Source: Fulvia fulva (taxonomy: Eukaryota; Ascomycota; Dothideomycetes; Mycosphaerellales; Mycosphaerellaceae). From it: a stretch of 64,000 nucleotides of DNA. The stretch is taken from contig NC_063021.1 in assembly GCF_020509005.1 (NCBI RefSeq), positions 1,550,001 through 1,614,000 of the forward strand. The letters are read 5' to 3'. The notes beneath the pieces are model-generated. The model was not told the DNA's origin. It did not search any database and worked only from the letters and a program-made list of their open reading frames with translations. The translations under genes were made by a program, and so were the position numbers. Below, one piece after another: positions 10,412-22,984 of the stretch. Each line of letters begins with the position of its first letter. Position 1 is the first letter of the stretch.

Positions 10412-13245
10412 CCCCTAGGTCGCGGCTAGACCTCGAGGCTAGCGGTTGTATATATAGGTTGTATATCTAGGTGCTACCTACGTAGAGGGAGGTGATATCG
10501 CCCCCGCCTTCTTCGTCTACGTAGTACACTACCTCCTAGTCGGATTCTAGTATATCCTTACTAACATAGAAGCACGTACGGGGTCTACCGTCGCCTCGTA
10601 GGTATATCGTATAGCCTAGTAACTTGTAGGTCGTTAGTCTCTTATAGTACGGGTTAATCTATAACTCCTAGATTGTAAGGACGTAGTAGACGCGCGGGTC
10701 CGCCTCGTATAGGAAATGGTTCTAGACTATATCCTTGCTATAGTTAACGTTATACTAGATGATACTAAGCGTATCGAGGCTAGTTATCGGTATCGACAAT
10801 TATTTCCTCTATATCGTCCTATATCCTACTACCCTATACGTCCTAGTCTACGCCTATCGGCTATATACTAAAGGGGAGCCGGGCCTAGTTAGATTCCCTC
10901 GCCGTAGCTAGTAGAGTACGTAGCCTCCCGTACGCCCTAGGTTACGTATCCTTTATATCGTTCTCGGCCCTAGGGCGCTTATACCCGACCGCCGCTATTT
11001 AGTTCCGGTATAGGCTAGCCTTACGGTCGCTATAGAATCTTAGGGCGACGGTTCTGTTTATAATTGCCTTGTTTTTCGCTAGTTTCCGCTATAGGCATTC
11101 CGTACTATACGATAGGTAGTGCCCCGGACAGTTCGCGTACCGTCTCGTAGTTGATATATAGTCCCTAGACATATAGTCTCCTATACAGTTCGAGTAGGCC
11201 TACTTGTTTATATACGTATAGGTTTGGTGTCTATACTGTTAGCATTTGAAGCATTAGAGGACACGAAAGGATAAGGAGTGCTTTTCTACTATCTTAAGGC
11301 TATATTACTAGACTAGGCCTTGTTCTATCGCTAGATCCGCCGCTTTCGCGTCTTATAGCTATACTATTAGCGCCGAGGCCTTCTTGCCTTCTAGCCATTT
11401 CCTATAGAGCCAAGTCGCCTTCTGGATTAGAGAGTTAAGAGTGACCGGGTTGTCCTCTTAGAGAGCGCGTAGGTGACCCTAGTTAGTTAGGTTAAACTCC
11501 TTAGGTATATCGTAGACTAGGATCGTGAGTTGTTTCGTTAAGACCTTCGCTAATGCCGCAACCTTAGATGCCCACTATAGCTATGCCTCTAGGTGCCTCC
11601 TAGTAGTAGTAGAGCTAGTATAGATCTGTAGAGTACCGTTAGACTATTAGTTCACTACGACTACCCCTAGTTAGTTAATTCGTTAGGCGAGCTCCTTGTT
11701 CGATAGCTTCGTAACTTCGGCCTAGTCTTCCTTTGCTATAATACGGATCGTAACTATATCGTGCGTTAGGCGGGGGCCTAGTATCGATGCCGCGACCGAT
11801 ACCTAGCTATAGGGGTGTTGATTCCGGGTGGCCTTACTAATCGCCTAGGACGTCGTCCTTATTTCTTATTACCCTCGGTGATACGACAGTATAAGCGCCG
11901 TGCGTAGCTAAGTGATCATTACCTATAGAGACCGGTAAGGGAGCTGATCGTTAGTTTCTATACTTTTTACGTCCTCTATAAGTTGCTACTAGTTGTCTTA
12001 GGGGGGCTTCGCCTATAGGGCCGTAGGCGCCGTTAGTACCGTAGCCTAGGCTACTATTGCCTAGGAGTTGCCTAATGTAGCTAGGCACCTCCGCGGCGTT
12101 TGGAGCTAAAGAAATAGGGTGAAGAGAGCTTCAAGCTGTCTAGATTAAATAAGGTAGAACTCCCTTAGTCCTAGGGTAAGGAAGGAATCGTATTTAGTAA
12201 GCTAGCTACGAGATAAGGTAATAAGTCTTAACCGCGCTTTCCTACTTATCTAGTACTACCGTGTAGCCTCGTTTCGAGAGGTTAGCCCGGAGCAAAAGCT
12301 TCCCTCTACGCCCTCCCTCCCTATTTACTCCTTAAGCTAATATCTACCTCTATAGGCCTAAACCCTTTAGTGCTCTCTATTAACCGACATACGTATCCGT
12401 CCTCTCGGGCTATATAGATAGTGTTAGCCGTCGCTACTAGTGTATACCACGCCCTAGGTTTTGACGCCCTTCGCGTTACCGTAGCCTATCTCTAGAAAGC
12501 GGCCGTCGTAGGTTTGCTCGGGGTACACACTACGCCGGGTAGCGTACTCCTTACGTTTCTACCTACTAACTAATATAAAGTTCCTTATTACCCTACCCTC
12601 GATCCTCCCCGATTATAGAACTAATCTACTTATATTATACGTCTTTTCCCCGTCCTAATAGCCGTCTTTTCCTTGCTTAGGCTATCGTCTTTTCCTCGTC
12701 GTAATCTACTATATCAGACTAGGTACGTTATGTAGCGGGATAGGTAGTGCCTTAGGCAAAACCCTCGTTCCTATACCGGGTGTTTAATAGGCCCTTATAG
12801 GCTTCGTCGCGTGTCTACCTACCTACCGTATTGCCCGCTAGCAAACACTAGATTGTTTCGTAGTCCGCTCGACGCCGTTATATAGTCCGCTTAGTTGTTA
12901 TTCTGTAGTCCGCTCGTCTAATGTTCGTCGCTTAGCCCGCTCGGTTTACGGTCTCCGGAGGTGAAAATTCTATACTTATACTAGAGGTGTCCTATCGAGC
13001 GTATAGGCTATAGTTCCGCGCCCTTCTTATACGTAGAAAGAAGAGGGACTCGCTCCCGATACGAGTACACGCTCGTCGGATAGTTTTTATACCCGTTTTG
13101 CTAGTAGTCCTCTATTCGCCGCGGCTTCGCCTACGTTACGCGCCCGTCGCGCCTACGACGCTCTAGCGTAAGAATACTTGGCTCTCTCGTAGCTAGACGA
13201 GAGGTTCGTAGCCGATACTACGTATAGGTGATTCTCGTCGTCGAC
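7298..13245 (-). mobile_element. Tad-like LINE, near full length, RIP-degraded
   Basis: This is a 5.9-kb non-LTR retrotransposon on the minus strand, inserted in the gypsy 1 integrase. In element order it has about 1.1 kb of 5' leader (13,245 to about 12,130), ORF1 (about 12,120-10,900) with CCHC-type zinc knuckles near 11,200-11,260 (frame CFKC..YGH), an endonuclease domain (GDFN-like motif near 10,320-10,360), a reverse transcriptase with FVDD box at 8,715-8,741, a C-terminal zinc motif near 7,680-7,710, and a TAGA/TATC tail at 7,298-7,313. Stops are frequent in every domain. It is flanked by direct copies of up to 15 bp (7,283-7,297 and 13,246-13,260). Confidence 0.85.
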
Positions 13246-16200
13246 CGCCGACAGAATATATATTTAAGGAAAAGCCTTGCCGTATTCTATACTATTATTA
13301 CGCTAATAGAGATCAGCTCGACTTCCTTAGTAAGCCTATTAGTAACGGTTATAATGTTATTATAGACTATACCGTTAAGAGTACTATCTAGGAGTCCGAT
13401 AACGAAGTCGACTATAATGTGTTTCTAAGGCCGATCTAGAATAGGAAGTAGCTATAATAATCCTAGTAGCTAGGAGTATAGAGATTTTGTTATACGGTAG
13501 GTACGGTAATTTGCGGTATATCTACGTACGGATCTCGCTAATCTAGGCTAGTAGAATTTACGTACTACGAGTTTATAAGTACGAGCTCGTCCTAGATAGC
13601 CTACTACTAGAGCGTTATAGTTTATCTTAATTATCCTAGTCTATAAGGCTTAGTCATTTAGTACCTATAAGCTCTAGCCGTCGTATTGATTTCGAATATA
13701 TAGTAGGTCGCTATCTACTTTATAGTATACTAGGTAAATCTTCGCTCTCTATAGTAGTATAGGAGTACGGTCTTTCTATAGGTCCTTTATCGTAGTCTTA
13801 AGCTCGTTATCGGTTACGTACGCCGTTAACATTCGATACTCGAGTTCGGCTTCCTACTAACTTTTACGCGTCGCCGGTTTTTTAGTAGGCGTATCTCGTT
13901 CTATAGGTATAAACTCTTTAGCTTTAGGGTTTAGCTATACTAGTTCCTCTTCTTCCGGCGCATCTTCTACTATTGTCTATAGTAAGGCGATCTTAAGGAA
14001 TCGCTTAGGAGGTAGTAATATCTAATACTAATACTAGTTCCGAGGGTCGTCTACCCCTTACGGAAGGTCCTAGCTACGTCTCGTTAGGCTATCTAGCTTT
14101 ATACCTTGAAGTCCTAGACGGTATATTATCTTAAAGTTGAACTATAATAAGAACTTAGCCTAACGCGCTTGTCGCCGATTTAGCTACTTTGTCTTTATAA
14201 AGTATTCTAGGTTCTTATAGTCGGTATAAATCTTGACTAGCTATAAGTCCTTATTATCTACTTTGTAGGCGAGCTCGGGTCTCTATTCCTTAAAAGCCTT
14301 AATAATAGCTAACAGTTCCTTATTATAGATTTTATAATTATACTCCTATAGACTCAACTTCTTCGAGTAGAAGGCTATAGGATGTAGTATACTATTCTCG
14401 TTATACTACAAAAGTACGCCGGCGTTTATAAAATCTAAAGAATCTGTCTCTACTACTATTTCCCTACCTAGTACGTAATATACGAGTATGCCGGCTTTAC
14501 TAAACGTAGCTTTTAACTTATTAAAGGCTCGTTAGTAATCTAGGAACTATTAAATCCTTCTGTTCTTATAATTGCTTAGTCCGTCCGACTTAGTTAGGTT
14601 TGTAAGAGGAGTAGCTATACGCGAAAATGCTTCGATAAACCGCCTATAGAAGTTAGTAAATCCAAGGAAGGCCTAGAAATCCTTTAGGTTCTTAGGAGCT
14701 TCCTATATCTAAATACATTCGAGTTTCTCGGGGTCTATCTCGATGCCGTTAGGGGTTATAAATAGCCTAAGATACCTCACCTTCTATTAGTAGAATTCGC
14801 TTTTGTCAATGTCTACTATAAGTCCTATATCGCGTAGCTTAGTAAGAACCTTCCGTACGTACTCAATATACTCCTCTAAGGTGTTACTAAAGATAAGTAC
14901 GTCATCTAGGTAGGCCGATATAAAGTCGTCTAGGTGTTCTTATAAGACCTTATTAATATATAATTAGAACGATACTAGTCCTTTATATAAGCCAAATAGT
15001 AATACTAGACACTCGTAGATACCGTATCGTATCGTAAACGCCGTTAACTACTCGTACCCTTTAGCTATCCGTAACTTATTAAAGGCTACTATAATGTCTA
15101 GCTTCGTAAAGTACTTCTTACCGTATATACGGTTAAGCGTCTCTTATATTAAGGGAATCGGATACCGGTTCTTAATAGTGATCGCATTTAATCCTCTATA
15201 GTCGATATAAACACGTAGCCTACCTCTAGGCTTACGTACTACTAGCACTAGTATAGGAGACTAGCTCGTCTTTTACCCTACTTTCCGTACCTTCCCTTTA
15301 GATATTTACTCGTCTAGCTATTTCTTAACTACCTCGTTCTCCTTCTTAGCTAGGCCGTAGGGCTTGCGGTATAGTAGCTCTTATAGACTATTAGGCTTGA
15401 TATAAATCTTATGATCTACGCCTAGTCGATAAGGTAGGAGTCCTTTATAATCCTTAGCTAAGAAAGCGTCCGTAATATCGTAGTATATCGGCGGCAACTT
15501 CTCCTTTAGGTTATAATTAAACTACTTATTTAAGAATTAGTCTAGATCATTAGTAGCTATTATACTTAGCTTAAGCTCTCCGCCGTCGCTCTTACGCCTA
15601 GTAGGTATAATATAGAAGTACTTAGCCCTAGGCCGGTACGCGTACATCCCCTACGCGCGTTAAGAAACGCCCTAGTAGTCTACTTCTTTATTGTCTATGT
15701 CTTCTAGGTTATATAATAAGACGTTTAGCTCTATCCCTCCTACTATAAAGCTCGCTACTTCTCTAGTAAAGGGCTCTAGTCCGTACCGTACTAGTGCCTA
15801 CTTCTTCTTCTCGCGGTAGTTTAGGGATTATACTATTATCGATGTCTTATTCTATAGATAGTGACTAAAGTAGTAATCCGATCTAAATGCCACCTCGCCT
15901 ATCTCCTAGAAGATGTTTAGGTTATACGCTATAAGCTACGGTAGGCTAAAGACGATGTCGTATTCGAGGTCGGTAATATAGTATAACATTTGCTCGTAAT
16001 AATCGCCGATAACTACGTCTATAAGGGCCGCGTATATAATCTACCGCGTAGTAGCCGTTCTATCTCCTAGTATTAGTCGTCGGCTTTACGTCAAAGGGAT
16101 CAGGGGTATTATATATTTACGTAGAAATTTCTAGTTAAGAAAGAGAGAGGTAGAAGCAGAATCTATAAGGCCTCGAGTCTTTCTATATTATATTATTACG

Positions 16201-18620
16201 GGTAATACTATATAAGGGTATAAAGCTAGCTATTGCTTATCTAGTACGTATACCGATATCTTAAGCTCCTTACTATAGTCTATGACCGTCTCTTACATTC
16301 CGTGTCTCTTAATCTTATACTCTTTCTATTCTAGGAAGTTCGGGTGACCGCTATCTACTACGCTTAGGTAGCGGTCGTACCATTTCCCTACTACGGATCG
16401 GCGGCTAGGGAACTAAGGTTTACGTTCGGATTCGGCGTAGTATTACGTAGACGCGGTAGGCGATAGTCGCTATCGTACCTATATATTAGGTATTTAGGGT
16501 TAGTCGATACGTAAGAACCTATACGGTAGCGGTAGTACTTACCCTACTTCTTAAGGTCTTCGCGCTACTTACGGTTAAGCGTAGGTAGGTTCTATAGATA
16601 TGTCGGTAGATCCTCCTTCTTCTTAGTACTAGCGTACTATAGTAGGCGCTATACTAAGGTACCTACTATACCGGTAGCGGTACTAGTAACTACGTTACCG
16701 TTATTCTAGTTATTCTAGCCGCTATTACCGTTCGAGTTACTATTACTACGGGGGCGCTCCTTCTACGGGTATAGTCGATCTGTCTCGTAGAAGCTCTCGT
16801 CTAGTACGGTATACTCCTCGATAACGTCTTATATACTATCTAGGCGGCGGTCGACTTCGCGGTCGCCGAAGGTCTTAATAAAGTACTTACGGTTTAGTCG
16901 GTTACGGAATAGTATAAGCTCGGTCTTATCGGTCTATAACATCTAGGCGCGTAACTCCGAGTAGCGGGTATAGAAGGCTATAAAGGTTTCGCCTTATTCT
17001 TACTTATAGGTAGTAATATTAACTATAGCCTTAGTTCCTTTATTACGTATACTATATTAGCGTATTATCTAATCTAATAACTCTTCTCTAGTCTTGAACT
17101 TATTAAAGGACTACTATCTAGGTATAGGGATCCTCGGCTTAATACTTCGCTAAGGATCACCTTACGTCTATCTATATACGAAGCGTAGACTATCTACCTT
17201 AGTACGGAAGGTTACTATAGTTAGCTTTAGGAGAACACTACTATACTAGCTATAGAAATTAGGGTTATTATCGTTCTTAAAGTACTTAGGGTTAGGCACA
17301 CCCTTACTGATCTCTATACCGCGAGTAAGGGTACGGTTAATAGTAAAGAGACGTTCTAGGAGGTTAACTAGTAGTGTCTAGGTACGGGTATTACGTATTC
17401 TCGAGTCACGACTATTGTTAGGTCCTAGTCGCGGACGGTCGTTATTACGTCCTCGGCTATTATTACTACGGTTATCGTCGTCTCTATCGTTATTACTACT
17501 ACCGCTACCGCTACCTCTACTAGTAGCTTCGCGATACCTACGTAATAGCTACTCGAGTAAGGTCTCGCGTAGGCGGGAACGAGAGGGTCGGCGGCCTAAG
17601 CGGCCCCTACCTCCGTTCTATATAGTGTCTCCTACCTTAAGCCGAGCCTTTAGGTCATCGACTTCTTGTTATAGGGCCTAGTTCTTCGCCTTAGCATCTT
17701 GTGCCTTCTTCTTCTCCTTCTCGTAGATCTCGCTAAACTGCTTATATAGGTTATTAGCTTCCTTATATTTCTTCTCTAGCTCTTATAACTTAGCTAGGTC
17801 GTGATCCTTCTTACTCTTAAGATCTACTACCATTTTCTATATAACAAGCTCTTCACTTCGTAGCGTCTTATAGATATGGTCGTATTCGGTATATAGCGTA
17901 GTATACTAGGTGTTCTAGAGGTCGTTAGCTCGCTCTATTATATCGAGTTGTCTGCCCTTAGTAATCGCCGTATTAACTACTTATAGCACGAAGTCGTAGG
18001 TAGTCTTCGGGTGTTAGGATATAAGGGTCGTAAGGTTGTCTAGGGTAACATTCTAGTATTCGGATGCGAGAATGTGTTCTGCCTCGTCGAGTAATAGATA
18101 CACCTCGTCTAGGTCGCCGCCTAGGTTCTCTTCGAGCTTAAACTCGAACAGTTCTATAAAGTTAATCTTACTACCTTCTTCTCGCTCGAAGGCCTTCTAG
18201 TAAGCTTTATTAATCTCTTCTTATAGCGCGACACCGGTGTCTACTATAACCCGCCGGTTATCGTCCTATATCTAACTCTAAGGAAAAGAGGAGAGGTCGA
18301 GGAAAAGGGATATACGCTACTTACTTTTGCCCTTAGGCGTAGGTAGCGGTAGTATACCGCCGTTCGCTATTTATAAAGTTATGTTATCTAGGTTTAGGGG
18401 AGGCGTAACGGTACCTATATCCTAACTGTCTACGAGCGCGCGACTACCTACTAATAATATCGCCGCGTTACGTTCTCTAGGTATCTACGCGCTATACGCC
18501 TTACCGTGTTCTATATTCTAATACGACTCTACGCGTTCTCGAGTTCTACGGTTCTATCTGTTCCTATTATTACGCGTCCCTTACCTAGATCCGCGATCTA
18601 GGTAGGGTAGTAGAACAAAC
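13246..18620 (-). mobile_element. Ty3/gypsy element 1: gag-pol, RIP-degraded
   Basis: This is the main coding body on the minus strand. After the 5' LTR come a gag-like region (about 18,500-16,400), a protease segment near 16,060-16,200, and a reverse transcriptase with the YLDDVL catalytic box at 14,895-14,912. An RNase H/connection segment near 14,090-14,250 contains YTD.KNLEYF and LNRRQAR motifs. The integrase N-terminal half runs to 13,246, where the LINE interrupts it. TAG stops replace most Trp and Gln codons, the RIP outcome. Stop-free stretches on the plus strand, such as 17,415-17,681, are antisense shadows. Confidence 0.85.
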
Positions 18621-18804
18621 TATAAGGGCGCGCGTACTATAGAGTCCGAACGAGATAGTTATTGTTCTACGAAGCTACGAAAGAGGAGCGCGAGGCGCGG
18701 CGAAGTTATAAAGTAAAGCTAAGCCGCGCTAACCCGATACGGAAGGTCCGGGGTTTAGCCGGGCCGACGTATCTATAGTAGGGGGTCGCGGGCTACCCGT
18801 AATA
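18621..18804 (-). repeat. 5' LTR of Ty3/gypsy element 1 (184 bp)
   Basis: On the minus strand it starts TATTACGGG and ends CCCTTATA. It has the same length and nearly the same sequence as the LTR at 4,603-4,786. It is preceded by AAGAC (18,805-18,809), matching the bases after the 3' LTR. Confidence 0.9.
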
Positions 18805-18809
18805 GTCTT

Positions 18810-20500
18810 ATTACTATTACCGGTCTTCCCGTACTTAAGGTCGAACGTCTTAAACTTGTCCTTATAGTTATATAGCGTAGATACGACTTACTTAAGGATT
18901 ATATTGACTATGTCCTTATTTATAATACGGTTGTCGTAGCGCGAGTTTAACTTACGGAGTAGGAAGTCCTTCTTAAGTTTCTTTTCCTTCGCGCCGTTAT
19001 TAAGGTTAACGATGTCGGCGTTCTTACGGAAGGATAGATAGAAGTCACTAAACCTCTCCTTTTTACCCTACTACAGACTATTAAGCTTAGTTATAGTATT
19101 AGTATAGGTATTACGGGTACCGTAGCGCCGGGCTAGATCTTCTATTATCTTATCTATAGAAGCGTACTAAGTAGTCGTACCTTCCGTAGACTTAGTAAGA
19201 CTAGGGATCTTTAAGTCGATATAGGTCTATATAGCGTTCTTTAACTAGCTCTAGACGTTCTAAAGGGAGTCCTTTATAGTACGGTACTTCGAGGCTTAGA
19301 GCTTAGCTTCGGTAGTACGCTACTACTCTTAGAACTTAATATCGTCGCTCTTTAGATCGAACTTAGTAGGGGCCTTTAGCTCGTTAGAGGACTTGATACT
19401 AGTAGTTATATCGGCGTCGTAAGTCGTATATACGGAGATAGGGTTACTATCTAAGTCGGTACTCGGGCGATTCTTCCTACCCTTACGACTACCGTCCTTA
19501 CGGCTATTCTGACGGCCCTTATTACCGTCGTCTTCGTCGTCTAAGAAGTCCGATAAATCCGGGTCCGACTTCTTCTTCTTAGGCTTACCTCTATTTTCCC
19601 GACGCTCTAGTAACTCTTTAGACTCGGTTCGCTAAGGTAGTAGGTCTTACTTTTCCTTAGACCGGCTACGGTCTATCTCTTGCTTCTTAAGCTTAGTAAT
19701 ACGCTTCTCGGCTACTACGAGCTTGCTCTCCGCTACCTTATACTACGTACGATACACCTTCTTTATATCTTTAGCCCTCGTAAGCTCGCCTAGGTCGATA
19801 ACGATAGTATTATTACGCTTAGCGAGCTCCTCCTTTAGTCGCGTAACCTCCTCTTCTAGGGACTGTCTAGTCGCCTATTCCGTATCGATTATATCCTCGA
19901 GTCGGTCTATCTAGTCCTTAGTATCTTACGCCTTACGGAGGTTAATACAGTTAGCTATATCGAGCGTAGTATTAAGTTTATACGTACGTCGGTAATCGGA
20001 CTCGATATTATAGAGGATCTTATAGATCTACTAGGGATAGTCATTAACTATCTTCTTGAACTTGTCTATATTTAACCCGTTTAACGAGTCAAAGGCTTCC
20101 TAGAAGTTGTCGATAGTAACCCTCCTCTTCCTCGGTACCTTAGTACCCTTATCTTCTGTCTTATCCTCGATAAACTCCGCCCTATATAGGTTAGCTAAGT
20201 TCAGCTCTATCTCGACCTCCTCTTCCTTAATCGCCTTAAGTTAGTCGAATACCTTCTTATACTACTTACGGTACTAGTTATTCTTATCGAGAAGCCTATT
20301 TACGATATCCTCTTTACGTCCTTAAGTCTATATCGCCGGGTTCGCGCTATTGCTATCGAGTAGATCGGATAGTAGAGTAAAGAAGGATAATCTATTAAGG
20401 GACGCGCGATAGATGCGTCTATTAGTATTCTCTATACTTACGCCTAGTACGCCGGTACCGGTCTGTCTCGCTATTACTACTATATTAGCTATAACCTACT
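18810..20500 (-). mobile_element. Ty3/gypsy element 2: gag, interrupted and RIP-degraded
   Basis: The minus strand carries a long decayed reading frame starting near 20,490. It has a coiled-coil, Lys/Glu-rich middle (about 19,950-19,650), a basic-acidic linker rich in KKKK and DDEDD (about 19,620-19,480), and a retrotransposon gag core (about 19,400-18,830) with a frame resembling FW..W....AKL and later RYGTRN. The frame breaks at the AAGAC target duplication of gypsy 1 and seems to resume at 4,792 in the palindrome centre. I infer one element split by gypsy 1. No LTR for element 2 was recognised. Confidence 0.6.
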
Positions 20501-20824
20501 TTAAGGTACGACTTCGCGAGTACGATACCTAATCTTAGTACTTTCTCGTATACTATCGCGGTTTCTCTATAATCTCCTGAATATAGCTTCTCGTATCTCT
20601 CTATACGTTAGTAATAATCTATTCGAAGTGTTATAAGTAGGTATAAGTACGTAGTCGGGTAAGGTATAAGTCGAATAGATGTTCTATCTAAGGGAGGCGC
20701 GGAGGGCGCGAGAGTTATATACGGGCGCTAAGCCGCTAGTCGGATTAGTTAGCGGGCGCGAGGTCTAGGTACGTACCCGCGGGTTTAGGTAAATATATAC
20801 CGGTACGGTAATAAATATATATAT
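20501..20824. other. AT-rich RIP-affected sequence, no gene
   Basis: A TA-rich stretch between the gypsy 2 gag start and the LINE fragment, including an (AT)n run near 20,812-20,825. It could hold the leader or LTR of gypsy element 2, but no partner LTR is visible in the window. Confidence 0.5.
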
Positions 20825-21605
20825 ATTTCCTATAGAGCCAAGTCGCCTTCTAGATTAGAGAGTTAAGAGTAACCGGGTTGTCCTCTTAGAGAGTACGTAG
20901 GTAACCTTAGTTAGTTAGGTCGAACTCCTTAGGTATATCGTAGACTAGGATTATAAATTACTTCGTTAAGACCTTTACTAATACCGTAACCTTAGATACC
21001 TACTATAGCTATACCTCTAGGTGCCTCCTAGTAGTAGTAGAGCTAGTATAGATCTATAGAGTGCCGTTAGACTATTAGTTTACTACGACTACCCCTAGTT
21101 AATTAATTCGTTAGGTGAGCTCCTTATTCTATAGCTTCGTAACTTCGGCCTAGTCTTCCTTTACTATAATACGGATCGTAACTATATCGTACGTTAGGCG
21201 GGGGCCTAGTATCGATGCCGCGACCGATACCTAGCTATAGGGATGTTGATTCCGGGTGGCCTTATTAATCGCCTAAGACGTCGTCCTTATTTCTTATTAC
21301 CCTCGGTAATACGATAGTATAAGCGCCGTACGTAGCTAAGTAATTATCACCTATAGAGACCGGTATAGGAGCTAGTCGTTAGTTTCTATACTTTTTGCGT
21401 CCTCTATAAGTTGCTACTAGTTGTCTTAGGGGAGCTTCGCCTATAGAGCCGTAGGCGCCGGTAGTACCGTAGCCTAGGCTACTATTACCTAGGAGTTGCC
21501 TAATATAGCTAGGCACTTCCGCGGCGTTTAGAGCTAAAGAAATAGGGTGAAGAGAACTTCAAGCTATTCAAATTGAATGAGGTAGAACTCCCTTAATTCT
21601 AGGGG
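20825..21605 (-). mobile_element. Tad-like LINE ORF1 fragment (second copy)
   Basis: This 781-bp piece matches 11,397-12,177 of the full LINE with no net indel and roughly 90% identity by eye. Differences are mostly C/T or G/A transitions. It covers the start of ORF1 and the end of the 5' leader. It is the transposon piece nearest the gene-rich half. Confidence 0.85.
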
Positions 21606-21967
21606 TAGTAGCCTACTTTATAGATCATTAGAATAGCCTTAATAAGGGCTTTCGAATATATCGTGTTTAGCGATAGCGCCTCGAGACCCTCTAAAGTCTT
21701 TTTCTGGCAACTTTATTAGTTCTCTAGCGCTTTCAGATGAACCATACGGTTATGACATAGAGTTGTGGTGTTACATGGAGAGCTTGGGAACGAGGTGTTG
21801 TTGGAAGTGAAAGTCATGCGTGCTTGATCATTGGATAAAGCAGTCACTACGCTAACGGAAGTTTGTGAGCATCGACTTCGACTAGCGTGCCAGTCTCGCG
21901 CCACTGCCATGCAGCTCTTCTTGAATCTGAGAAATAGCCACCTGCTGCGAACATACCAAAGGCCAAT
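21606..21967. other. Transition zone and RRP4 upstream region
   Basis: The first about 100 bases still look RIP-affected (rich in TA, poor in CA/TG). From about 21,705 the composition becomes that of the host genes. The leader and promoter of RRP4 must lie in the remaining about 260 bp or reach into the transposon remnant. I recognise no specific promoter motif. Confidence 0.6.
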
Positions 21968-22984
21968 ATGGCGATCACGATTCTCCCACCAACTCCGGCG
22001 GCGCCACCTCGAAGTTCGACAGCTCACAATGGCAACCTCGATACATATTCATCCGGCGAAGAAAATGAAGATTCAATGGACATTGACGACCTCCCGTCTG
22101 GCCACCGGAAGACCACCAACATCATCACTCCGGGTCAAATAGTTACGGACGATCCGCAATGGATGCGCGGTCACGGCACTTTCGCGTCAGACACCGACAC
22201 ATCCACCATCATAAGATCGACATTGGCAGGAACATTGCAGAAGACCAACAGACTGCTTTCTGTCGTCCCACTTCGCGCACGATATACACCAGAGATTGGC
22301 GACTTAGTCATTGGAAGGATCGTAGAAGTACAAAGTCGGAGGTGGAAACTAGATGTTGCAGCACCGCTCCTTGCGAATCTGCTGCTCAGCTCTATCAACT
22401 TGCCAGGCGGAATTTTGAGGAAGCGGACAAGCGTTGATGAGCTCAACATCAGGTCTTTCTTCGGCGAAGGTGAGCTGCTGGTGGCAGAAGTACAATCTCT
22501 CTTTCAAGATGGTAGCGCCTCATTACACACCCGCTCGTTGAAGTACGGCAAGCTGAGGAACGGATACTTCATGGCAGTATCCGGCATGGGTGGAGGCGCA
22601 GGAGTCGTGCGGAGCAAGAGACAAATATTCACGATCCATACAAGAGCCGGCGAGGTTGATTGCATATTGGGTGTAAATGGGTACATCTGGATCAACAAGC
22701 ACATTGGCGAGAAGGAAGAAGTGGGTGTGAACAGGTTGGAAGAGACTGCAAGTGCGGGCATGTACTCGAGTCAGAACGACGAGATCACGACGGAGATGAG
22801 GAGGGAGATTGCGAGAATAGGCGGCTGTATTCGAGCATTGGTGGAAGGAAATCTGAAGGTTGAGGAGCAAGGTGTGAGAAGAGCATATGAAGCCAGCATC
22901 GAGTTGGACGAGATCGAGGGAGAGACTCAGTATATTGGCGGTGAGCGAGGGCAGAGGATCGTGGAGATGGTCCTAAGCAGATGA
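21968..22984 (+). CDS. RRP4: Exosome complex component RRP4
   Basis: Cap subunit of the nuclear and cytoplasmic RNA exosome, which degrades or trims RNA 3' ends. The 338-residue protein has a disordered acidic N-terminus (1-50), the conserved [17 protein letters not shown] block (54-71) typical of the RRP4 N-terminal domain, an S1 RNA-binding domain (about 107-190) and a KH-type segment with [11 protein letters not shown] (235-245). The length is close to fungal RRP4. The ATG at 21,968 is the first in frame and I see no intron. It is the first intact gene after the transposon island, within about 360 bp of a LINE fragment, so its promoter region is very short or overlaps transposon-derived DNA. 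Confidence 0.93.
   Translation: MAITILPPTPAAPPRSSTAHNGNLDTYSSGEENEDSMDIDDLPSGHRKTTNIITPGQIVTDDPQWMRGHGTFASDTDTSTIIRSTLAGTLQKTNRLLSVVPLRARYTPEIGDLVIGRIVEVQSRRWKLDVAAPLLANLLLSSINLPGGILRKRTSVDELNIRSFFGEGELLVAEVQSLFQDGSASLHTRSLKYGKLRNGYFMAVSGMGGGAGVVRSKRQIFTIHTRAGEVDCILGVNGYIWINKHIGEKEEVGVNRLEETASAGMYSSQNDEITTEMRREIARIGGCIRALVEGNLKVEEQGVRRAYEASIELDEIEGETQYIGGERGQRIVEMVLSR

Noticed and set aside
17415..17681. 88-codon Ser/Leu/Arg-rich frame on the plus strand
   Set aside because: Antisense of the gypsy 1 gag coding strand. Low-complexity composition follows from the other strand.
21716..22027. 103-codon minus-strand frame overlapping the RRP4 start
   Set aside because: Opposite strand of the RRP4 leader and N-terminus, no recognisable protein.
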